Positions 7,021-13,054 of a stretch of DNA of 13,389 bases are shown here, piece by piece. The stretch spans positions 1 to 13,389 of the forward strand of contig CALGOZ010000058.1 of assembly GCA_937960785.1 (NCBI GenBank), given 5' to 3'. The notes beneath the pieces were generated by a model. It saw nothing but the letters and a program-made list of their open reading frames with translations, did not search any database and had not been told where the DNA came from. A program made the translations under genes and the position numbers. Each line of letters begins with the position of its first letter. Position 1 is the stretch's first letter. Source of the stretch: an uncultured Pseudogracilibacillus sp. Its GTDB lineage: Bacteria > Bacillota > Bacilli > Bacillales > Amphibacillaceae.

Positions 7021-7761
7021 ATGAAGATAAATGTTATTTTGAAAAAAGAAGATATCGAACGAGACAAATTATCCGATAATCATCTAATCATTGTTCTCGA
7101 TATATTGCTCGCCACTTCTACGATTGTATCAATGTTAGAACACGGAGCAAAAAAGATACTCCCAGTAACGTCAGAAATGGAAGCGTTATCTTTATGGCGC
7201 ACTCAACAAGAAGACTCCCCTCTACTCGTTGGTGAACAAGAAGGATATGGACTTGAAAAATTTTTATCTCCCAATCCACTATTATTACGAGAGAAAGTTA
7301 AAGGCAGGTCCGTCATTTTATTAACGACAAATGGAACGGTGGCAATACGAACTGTAGCTGGCTTTCCCCACGTTTATGTCGGTTCACTATTAAATGGGAG
7401 AGCTTTAGCACAAGAAGTGTATAAAAATTATCGACATATTAGAACAATCCAAATTATTTGTTCTGGTTCGAGTAATCAGTTTTGTATGGAAGATTTTTAC
7501 GGTGCAGGTTTCGTGATAAACGAATTGCTCCAAACCTTCGATAGTAGTTTGTTAGAGCTTACCGACAGTGCAAGAAGTAGTTACTTATTTTATAATTTCT
7601 TTGCTACAACGGAAGAAGGGGAACGAATTTTACAATCATCACAAGTAGGAAAGCTATTAAATCAACTTCATTACGGAAAGGTAATATCGTATGTCAATAG
7701 TCGCAATATATATACGATAGTGCCAAAATTAAGCGAAAAAAAGCTCATTTTGAAAAATTAG
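7021..7761 (+). CDS. Divergent 2-phosphosulfolactate phosphatase (ComB) family protein
   Basis: This is a 246-residue protein of the ComB fold, a Mg-dependent phosphatase family whose founding member dephosphorylates 2-phosphosulfolactate. Family blocks are recognisable: LDILLATSTI (26-35), LLVGEQEG (68-75), ILLTTNGT (99-106), GSLLNG (121-126) and IICSGSSNQFCMEDFYGAG (145-163) with Glu157-Asp158. Several usually conserved positions differ: DVLRA(T/S) reads DILLAT, so the Arg becomes Leu30; GER reads GEQ; and the GFDLGNSP block is degenerate (KFLSPNP, 80-86). No ComA (phosphosulfolactate synthase) neighbour is present, unlike yitC/yitD of Bacillus subtilis. The protein therefore probably acts on another phosphorylated acid, or has lost phosphatase activity. 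It lies 12 bp behind the kinase gene and 19 bp before the CoA ligase gene, firmly inside the operon. Starting ATG is preceded by GAGGAAA. Confidence 0.75.
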   Translation: MKINVILKKEDIERDKLSDNHLIIVLDILLATSTIVSMLEHGAKKILPVTSEMEALSLWRTQQEDSPLLVGEQEGYGLEKFLSPNPLLLREKVKGRSVILLTTNGTVAIRTVAGFPHVYVGSLLNGRALAQEVYKNYRHIRTIQIICSGSSNQFCMEDFYGAGFVINELLQTFDSSLLELTDSARSSYLFYNFFATTEEGERILQSSQVGKLLNQLHYGKVISYVNSRNIYTIVPKLSEKKLILKN

Positions 7762-7780
7762 TAGAAAGGGGAAGATTGTT

Positions 7781-9445
7781 ATGAGCAATGATGTACATTT
7801 TAAATTTTGGCCAGAACGATTAACAAAAACGTTAACAGTTCCTGAGACAACATTGTATGACAATTTATATGTAACAGCTAAACGATATCCAAATAAACGA
7901 GCAATTAGTTATTACGGGAAGGACTATACCTATCGAGAATTATTTGAAGAAGTAGAGAAAGTAGCTGCATATTTAGAAAATGAATTACATGTTAAAAAAG
8001 GCGATAACATTTTATTGTTTATGCAAAATTCGCCACAGTTTTTAATAAGTCTCTTTGCAATTTTACGTGTAAGAGCTGTAGTGATACCGATAAACCCGAT
8101 GAGTATTACCAAGGATTTAGAATATTATATTAAAGATGCAAATATAACTTATGCCTTAGTAAGTAACGAATTATATGGAAAAGTAAAACCATTAATAGAA
8201 AATAATTTAATAAAACGAGTAATTGTTACCGCTTACTTAGAGTATATAGATGAAGAAAAAGCTCTTACGAAATTGCCGGAAGAAGTGATTGCTCCTCTAG
8301 TTGAAGACGATTATATCATACCATGGACAGAAGTAATTCAATATAAAGGAAGCCCTTCAAGCTATGAAGGAGAAGCAGATGATGTAGCGATGATCCCTTA
8401 TACTTCAGGAACAACTGGTAAGCCAAAAGGTTGCGTTCATACGAATAAAACGGTTCAATCTAATGTGCTTGGGGCTTACCATTGGATGAATATGACATCT
8501 GATAGTGTTATTTTAACGACCTTGCCTCTTTTCCATGTCACGGGTCTTGTGCATACTGCTTTAGCGCCCCTATATGGTGGAAGTGAATTGGTCATTTTAA
8601 CACGTTGGGATAAAGAATATGCGATTCGTGCAATTGAAACTTATCGGGTAACACATTGGATTAATATTAGTACGATGGTGATTGACTTTTTATCAAACGA
8701 TAAGTTGAAGGAATACGATCTATCATCTCTTGTCTTAGTTGGGGGCGGAGGAGCACCGTTACCAGAAGCAGTTGGGAAAAAGCTAAAAGATGCAACAGGA
8801 TTAGATTATGTAGAGGGATATGGATTATCTGAGACAATGTCGCATACTCATTTTAATCCACCACATCGTCCGAAATTACAATGTTTAGGCATTCCAGCTT
8901 TTGGGGTTGATGCTCGGATTATTGATCTGGAAACGCAAGAGGAATTAGGTCCAAATGAAGAAGGAGAACTCGTCGTCAATGGACCGCAAATGTTTGTAGA
9001 GTATTACAATAACGAAGAAGAAACGGAGCAAAGTTTTATAACAATCGATGGGAAGAAGTTTTTCCGTACGGGGGATATTGTTAAAAGGGACGAGGAAGGA
9101 TATTACTTTATCGTCGATCGTCTAAAACGAATGATCAATGCAGCTGGATTTAAAGTTTGGCCGACAGAAGTTGAATCAGTCTTGTATAATCATCCAGCAA
9201 TTAATGAAGCTTGCGTTATCAGCGCGCCAGATAAGATACGTGGCGAAACAGTAAAGGCAGTAGTTACGCTAAAAAATGATTATAAAGGAAAAATAAAACC
9301 AGAAGATCTAATTGACTGGACTAAGGATAAATTAGCTAATTATAAATACCCGAGAATTGTTGAATTTCGTGAATCGTTACCGATGACCTCAAGTGGAAAA
9401 ATTTTATGGAGGCAGTTGCAAGAGGAAAGTTATAAGGGAGTTTAG
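7781..9445 (+). CDS. AMP-forming acyl-CoA synthetase
   Basis: This is a 554-residue member of the adenylate-forming superfamily, of the length normal for fatty-acid or short-acid CoA ligases. It activates a carboxylic acid with ATP to acyl-AMP and then forms the CoA thioester. Core motifs are all present: the P-loop YTSGTTGKPKG (207-217), EGYGLSETM (345-353), RTGDIVKRDEEGYYFIVDR (429-447) with Arg447, the hinge and A8 region NAAGFKVWPTEVE (453-465), and SSGK (537-540) near the C-terminus with the catalytic Lys540. AAAGGGG lies 9 bp before the ATG. It is the last gene of block B and would supply the CoA thioesters used by the SDR, kinase and dehydrogenase, as LvaE does in the levulinate pathway. 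Chain length preference cannot be told from sequence by eye. No terminator follows closely; the nearest is at 9762. Confidence 0.9.
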   Translation: MSNDVHFKFWPERLTKTLTVPETTLYDNLYVTAKRYPNKRAISYYGKDYTYRELFEEVEKVAAYLENELHVKKGDNILLFMQNSPQFLISLFAILRVRAVVIPINPMSITKDLEYYIKDANITYALVSNELYGKVKPLIENNLIKRVIVTAYLEYIDEEKALTKLPEEVIAPLVEDDYIIPWTEVIQYKGSPSSYEGEADDVAMIPYTSGTTGKPKGCVHTNKTVQSNVLGAYHWMNMTSDSVILTTLPLFHVTGLVHTALAPLYGGSELVILTRWDKEYAIRAIETYRVTHWINISTMVIDFLSNDKLKEYDLSSLVLVGGGGAPLPEAVGKKLKDATGLDYVEGYGLSETMSHTHFNPPHRPKLQCLGIPAFGVDARIIDLETQEELGPNEEGELVVNGPQMFVEYYNNEEETEQSFITIDGKKFFRTGDIVKRDEEGYYFIVDRLKRMINAAGFKVWPTEVESVLYNHPAINEACVISAPDKIRGETVKAVVTLKNDYKGKIKPEDLIDWTKDKLANYKYPRIVEFRESLPMTSSGKILWRQLQEESYKGV

Positions 9446-9761
9446 TTAATTGGGTATGTACTGTTTAAGAAGAGTAGATTATATTTTTTGAAGATAAGCC
9501 CTATTTGACTTGAAGTATTTTATCTCTCTTTTTGTTAAACTCTAATTATGCTGTAATTAGATTTTAGATAATCATTAAGCTGTACGCAAAAAGAATTCAA
9601 TTATGTGCAAGTTTATTATCTTCGAAGCTTCTGTAATAATTTCTATTTAGCTAAAGAATATGACGAGCTAATTGAAGACCAGATAGCTACATTGGAAATT
9701 GAAGTGCATGTGCATTAATACTTGTATAATAGTTATGCAGCGTACAACTAAATATATTGAT
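9446..9761. other. Intergenic stretch with one unassigned open frame
   Basis: No convincing gene is seen. One plus-strand frame is open for 48 codons (9572-9718), encoding a segment around 'NNFYLAKEYDELIEDQ', but it has no ATG and only a weak internal GTG at 9605 without a ribosome binding site. It could be the end of a decayed gene. I do not recognise the family. A TATAAT at 9725-9730 has no well-placed -35 element. Confidence 0.35.
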
Positions 9762-9807
9762 AGATTGTGCCTGTTCTGACTCACGAATAGGCACAATCTG
9801 TTTTTTT
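9762..9807 (+). terminator. Strong rho-independent terminator
   Basis: AGATTGTGCCT (9762-9772) and AGGCACAATCT (9789-9799) form a perfect 11-bp stem with a 16-nt loop, followed after one G by seven T (9801-9807). It lies 317 bp after the acyl-CoA synthetase stop with no better terminator between, so it may end the block B transcript with a long 3' tail. It could instead end a separate short transcript starting near 9737. Confidence 0.85.
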
Positions 9808-9890
9808 ATCAAATTAAACAAATCGTGAATGAAAATATAAGGGGCTAATTATAAGACTTCAAATAACAAAGTATTAACAACATTGGAAAA

Positions 9891-10070
9891 CTACGAATTC
9901 ATGCTAGATATTTCCCTTCTATCATCGACATTATTTACGCGAATCGTTTCGGTATACGTCTTTAATTGATTAATAAAATCTTGGATGTACGAGGAATGGA
10001 AGTTCGATTTAGAGTAGACAACAGCCATTCCAGAATAATCGATGTTAAATCCATCGATCCGTACTCTAAT
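9891..10070 (-). pseudogene. Remnant of a LysR-type regulator C-terminus
   Basis: On the minus strand an open segment of 59 codons between two stops (upstream stop at 10071-10073, terminal stop at 9891-9893) encodes a peptide with the blocks GFNIDYSGMAVVYSKSNFHS and YIQDFINQLKTYTE. This resembles the end of the substrate-binding domain of LysR-family regulators (a 'MAVVY-K...S-Y...FI..L' pattern). There is no start codon, no ribosome binding site and no DNA-binding domain; the sequence further upstream on that strand is stop-rich. I therefore read it as a decayed fragment. The family call is by resemblance only. Confidence 0.45.
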
Positions 10071-10232
10071 CTAGTTAAAAGAAAGTATAGTAGGCTCCTT
10101 TGTTTGGTTTGATTTTTCCTTTGTACAAGAGAAAAATTGGTTTTTTAAAAATTAAAATTGTTGAACGATATGATTGCTGTTTTAATGAAGTAGAGTTTAA
10201 ACTTTGTTGACTTTATCCTTTGAAATAAAAAT
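10071..10232. other. AT-rich intergenic stretch, nothing recognised
   Basis: The sequence between the LysR-like remnant and the possible terminator of the glyoxalase-like gene has stops in all frames and no clear promoter, repeat or RNA signature. It may be further decayed regulator sequence. Confidence 0.35.
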
Positions 10233-10267
10233 TTCCCGAGCAATAACTTTCCGTTTTTTTCCGGGAA
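10226..10267 (-). terminator. Possible terminator of the glyoxalase-like gene
   Basis: Read on the minus strand, TTCCCG (10267-10262) and CGGGAA (10238-10233) form a short stem followed by ATTTTTATTT (10232-10223). It lies about 80 bp after the stop of the minus-strand gene. The loop is long (23 nt) and the stem short, so the call is weak. Confidence 0.35.
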
Positions 10268-10348
10268 CTGTTTTTTGAATTGTTTTATATGTGCAATTAC
10301 TTCGTCCTTTTTGTCGATAAAGGGTGTAAAAGTGATTTTTTGTTCGTA

Positions 10349-11197
10349 TTATTTTTGAACGAAACGGTAAATCATGTTATGAAGTTCGATATCTTTATGC
10401 CAAAGTCGATTATCAGAGCGTAATGGTACATCACCTGTTTCATATTGCAATTCGATAAGGAATGGTTTTTCTCCTTGTTGATCAAGAATTCGTTGGACAG
10501 TACCCTCTCGAGTTGGTTCGTAAAAGCTAATATTTCCTCCGGGCAAGATTAGGTCTTGCTTTGTTGCTTTAAGTTGGACGTCGAGTTCGATTTCTCCTTT
10601 TTCGCATTGGAAAATTTGTTGCCATTTATCGATTAGTGGATCCCGCTTTTGTACGGCTACACCGACGGAGGTGAGGATTGTTTTTCCGAGGGGATGTTGA
10701 TTGATGGCTCCTTGTTTTTTAAGCTGGGAAAGTCGATCGTCGTCGGAATCGTCCCACTGGATCAAGAATGGCAAAGGTAAGTTAGTATTTTCCATTCCAA
10801 TAAAGAGTAGTTTCCATGTCAGTAAGGAACCGTCGGGACGTTTTCGTTCGAAGGGAATTGGACCTTCCACGATTAAGCCTAGCTTGCGAAAGCGTTCAGC
10901 GTCCTTTTCGATATTGTTCGTGCGAAGGGCAATGCGACTCGTTCCGTCACGAAAATGTTCGTTAGTAAGCGTCGTCCAAAGGGAATACATTTCCTTTGGT
11001 GTATGAGTAGTAAGGTTTTTGTCAAAGGCACTAAGGATTTCGATGTAACTTAAATCAAAGTAACTTAATAGATTGTATGTGCCAAGAGATTCATGGCGCC
11101 CACCTTCGATTGTATAAATTCCTTGTTCTGCTAGTTTTGTTGCAAGTTTTTCTGGTTCGTTTGTAAAATGTACGACGTGGTCGAACATATAAGTCAT
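10349..11197 (-). CDS. Glyoxalase-like (VOC superfamily) domain protein
   Basis: This 282-residue cytoplasmic protein has the start MFDHVVHF followed by a GGRHESLGTYNLLSYFDLSYIEIL-type block (residues 32-55; key residues His35, Gly39, Glu53). This is typical of the Glyoxalase_3 type of vicinal-oxygen-chelate domain. His7 and Glu53 are candidate metal ligands. The C-terminal half (about 150-282) carries a second, weaker module with LGKTILTSVGV and LPGGNISFYEP. Members of this group are widespread in Bacillaceae, and their substrate is generally unknown; no function beyond the fold can be claimed. The ATG at 11197 is preceded on the minus strand by AGGGTGA; a second ATG three codons in would be too far from it. 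A strong extended -10 promoter lies upstream. It is the only minus-strand gene in the window and is transcribed alone. Confidence 0.82.
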   Translation of the reverse strand: MTYMFDHVVHFTNEPEKLATKLAEQGIYTIEGGRHESLGTYNLLSYFDLSYIEILSAFDKNLTTHTPKEMYSLWTTLTNEHFRDGTSRIALRTNNIEKDAERFRKLGLIVEGPIPFERKRPDGSLLTWKLLFIGMENTNLPLPFLIQWDDSDDDRLSQLKKQGAINQHPLGKTILTSVGVAVQKRDPLIDKWQQIFQCEKGEIELDVQLKATKQDLILPGGNISFYEPTREGTVQRILDQQGEKPFLIELQYETGDVPLRSDNRLWHKDIELHNMIYRFVQK

Positions 11198-11240
11198 GGA
11201 ACTTCACCCTTTCTTTTATATAAGAGTTAAAGTTGTTTTT

Positions 11241-11268
11241 ATTATACCAAAGCATTATTGGGCGTCTA
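11241..11268 (-). promoter_or_regulatory. Extended -10 promoter of the glyoxalase-like gene
   Basis: On the minus strand, TAGACG (11268-11263) and a perfect TATAAT (11246-11241) are separated by 16 bp, with TGG directly before the -10 (extended -10). The predicted start near 11234 gives a leader of about 37 nt to the ATG at 11197. Confidence 0.65.
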
Positions 11269-11570
11269 GGGGAAATAACTCAATTTTTGTCTAAAATAAT
11301 TGAAGTTGTGGTGTTGTAGTTTAGGGGTATGAATTCTACCGACGTATGGACTGTGGTTAGATGGCGAAGCTTTATTTGTTAGTAAGTTATTATCGTTTTC
11401 ATTTGACTATGTCCCGATAACAAAAGGGGAAATTAGTATCCTATTTTTGGGGTTGAAAAGAATTTAGCCTAACTTTTCCCATGTTAGGGAGTAATTTTTA
11501 ATAGTTTTTCCTTAGATTTAATTACGTAAGGCTAGGCATCGATCACAAAATAGATTCTTTCTTATTAGAG
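11269..11570. other. Intergenic stretch with one weak hairpin
   Basis: No gene is recognised. CCTAAC (11468-11473) and GTTAGG (11483-11488) form a 6-bp stem with a 9-nt loop, followed 5 nt later by ATTTTT. It could be a weak plus-strand terminator but has no gene in front of it. Confidence 0.35.
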
Positions 11571-11706
11571 ATGAAATTTTTGTCGTTTATTTTTATTGTT
11601 AGTCGTTGCACTTTTTTCTTGTGCATAGTACGGTAGAAACGAACCTGTGACTAAGTTAGAAGGTGAGCTTTCTCCTTTGATTAATGAGAAAACGACAATA
11701 TTATAG
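11571..11706 (+). pseudogene. Decayed lipoprotein-like N-terminal remnant
   Basis: ATG at 11571 opens MKFLSFIFIV. After a one-base frame shift the sequence continues as LLLVVALFSCA, a convincing signal peptide with a lipobox-like LFSCA, then a TAG stop and YGRNEPVTKLEGELSPLINE until a TAG at 11704-11706. One shift plus one in-frame stop break the reading, and nothing follows that resembles the rest of a mature protein. I read it as the 5' end of a lost lipoprotein gene; the family is not recognised. The promoter of the next gene lies in its tail. Confidence 0.45.
11677..11704 (+). promoter_or_regulatory. Promoter of the YciI-family gene
   Basis: TTGATT (11677-11682) and TATTAT (11699-11704, five of six matches) are separated by 16 bp. 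The start near 11711 gives a 25-nt leader containing GAGGGGTGA before the ATG at 11736. Confidence 0.5.
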
Positions 11707-11735
11707 CGTGTTTTATATAAGAGGGGTGACTTTAT

Positions 11736-12014
11736 ATGGCGTATTTTGCAGTATTTTTACAGGTGGCGGATTCAGAAGTGGCTAAGAAATATCGTGAGGA
11801 TCATATTGAGTATGTGCAACGACTTTGTAAAGAAGGGAAAATTCATCTCGTCGGTAAGTTACACGGGGCGGGTGGATTGATTGTGTTTCAAGCTGAATCG
11901 AAGGAAGAGGTCGAGGAGTGGCTGCACAAAGACCCGTTTATAATTCATGGTGCTAGGACGTATGAATTGTATGAATGGGATATGCATACGGCGGCACAAT
12001 ATATAGCAAAGTAA
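11736..12014 (+). CDS. YciI-family protein
   Basis: This is a 92-residue protein, the normal length for the YciI family, which adopts a dimeric ferredoxin-like alpha/beta fold. The family hallmarks are the conserved His near the N-terminus in 'YREDHIEYV' (His23) and the Asp in 'LHKDPFIIHG' (Asp66), which together form a putative active site. The GKLHGAGGLIVFQAES stretch (40-55) is the central strand pair. Biochemical function is unknown for most members. AGGGGTGA about 8 bp before the ATG fixes the start. The gene has its own promoter within the preceding remnant. The transporter gene follows after 75 bp with its own promoter-like signal, so the two may be expressed separately or by read-through. 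Confidence 0.85.
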   Translation: MAYFAVFLQVADSEVAKKYREDHIEYVQRLCKEGKIHLVGKLHGAGGLIVFQAESKEEVEEWLHKDPFIIHGARTYELYEWDMHTAAQYIAK

Positions 12015-12023
12015 TCACATCGA

Positions 12024-12052
12024 TTGAATATGTAATCAATTAGTATTAAAAT
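12024..12052 (+). promoter_or_regulatory. Promoter of the EamA transporter gene
   Basis: TTGAAT (12024-12029) and TAAAAT (12047-12052, five of six matches) are separated by 17 bp. The start near 12059 gives a leader of about 31 nt to the TTG start at 12090. Confidence 0.5.
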
Positions 12053-12089
12053 TAATTATTGTTATTAGTTTGGTCATAGGAGTGGCAAC

Positions 12090-12944
12090 TTGAATAATAT
12101 AGTTAAAGGTATCATTTTAATGTTAATTTCTTCTGTCGGCTTTTCGATAATGACACTTTTTGTCAAGTTGGCCGGAGATTTACCATCGATTCAGAAGACG
12201 TTTTTTCGTAACTTAATTTCAGCGATTATTGCGTTCTTTTTTGTCATTTATAATAAGGAGCGTTTGTTTGGAAAAAGGGAAAACCAACTTGTTTTACTAG
12301 CACGTTCGATTTTCGGTACACTTGGAATCATTTTTTTATTTTATGCAATCGACAACCTTGTCATGTCGGATGCTGATATGTTAAATAAGATGAGTCCATT
12401 TTTAGTTATTATTTTCTCGGCAATTTTCTTAAAGGAACGGGTAATGCCTTTTCAAATTTATACGATTGTCATTGCGTTTATCGGAATGTTGTTTATCGTA
12501 AAGCCTTCGTTTTCTGTCGAGATAGTGCCGTATATGATTGGATTTTTATCGGCGATTTTTGCAGCAGCGGCTTATACCTTTTTGCGAGTTCTCGGTAATC
12601 GGGAAAAATTTTATACCGTCGTCTTTTACTTTTCCTTTTTCTCGACGGTCGTATTGCTTCCGTTTTTAATTATGTTTTATGAACCGATGACGGGTAAGCA
12701 GTTGACCTACTTATTGCTGGCGGGACTCTTTGCGACCTTTGGCCAGTTCGGCATTACGCTTGCGTATAAATATGCTCCAGCTCGAGATATTTCAATTTTT
12801 ACGTATTCGACAGTTATTTTTACGACGATTTTAAGTATTGTCTTCTTTGGAGAAGCACCAGATATTTATAGCTTTATTGGTTATATTATTATTTTAAGTG
12901 CAATGACCTATATGTTCCTTAAAGGAAGAAAAGTGGCGGAGTAA
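12090..12944 (+). CDS. EamA-family (DMT superfamily) membrane transporter
   Basis: This 284-residue integral membrane protein is built of two EamA repeats of five helices each, the standard size for a drug/metabolite transporter. Hydrophobic segments are at about 4-26, 37-54, 67-87, 98-114, 120-137, 144-164, 174-194, 204-222, 232-253 and 258-276. Family marks include the LKERV block at the end of helix 4 (114-118), VKPSF after helix 5 (137-141), and the matching FFGEAP block in the second half (252-257). The exported solute cannot be told; nearby genes do not suggest one. Translation starts at TTG (12090), with AGGAG 7 bp upstream; no ATG is better placed. It appears to be the last gene of a short unit ended by the terminator at 12971. 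Confidence 0.87.
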   Translation: MNNIVKGIILMLISSVGFSIMTLFVKLAGDLPSIQKTFFRNLISAIIAFFFVIYNKERLFGKRENQLVLLARSIFGTLGIIFLFYAIDNLVMSDADMLNKMSPFLVIIFSAIFLKERVMPFQIYTIVIAFIGMLFIVKPSFSVEIVPYMIGFLSAIFAAAAYTFLRVLGNREKFYTVVFYFSFFSTVVLLPFLIMFYEPMTGKQLTYLLLAGLFATFGQFGITLAYKYAPARDISIFTYSTVIFTTILSIVFFGEAPDIYSFIGYIIILSAMTYMFLKGRKVAE

Positions 12945-12970
12945 TATCCAATTAATAATATAAAGGTAGT

Positions 12971-13016
12971 AAAAACTGGATCCCGGGCAAGTTGAGGGGT
13001 CCAGTTTTTGTTTTTT
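12971..13016. terminator. Rho-independent terminator, probably bidirectional
   Basis: AAAAACTGGA (12971-12980) pairs perfectly with TCCAGTTTTT (13000-13009). The stem extends inward by a G-U pair and three G-C pairs (12981-12984 with 12996-12999), giving 14 bp with an 11-nt loop. It is followed by further T (13011-13016). The A run on the left arm would also work for transcripts coming from the right on the minus strand. Confidence 0.9.
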
Positions 13017-13054
13017 ACAATAATAACTTTATTTCAATATATAACGGTGAGGCT

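Noticed and set aside
7021..7761. Coenzyme M or sulfolactate biosynthesis gene
   Set aside because: No ComA or ComC partner is nearby, and several ComB motif residues are changed, so a sulfolactate role is not supported.
10701..11006. 101-codon plus-strand open frame
   Set aside because: It lies entirely antisense to the glyoxalase-like gene, whose protein sequence is coherent; this is a shadow frame.
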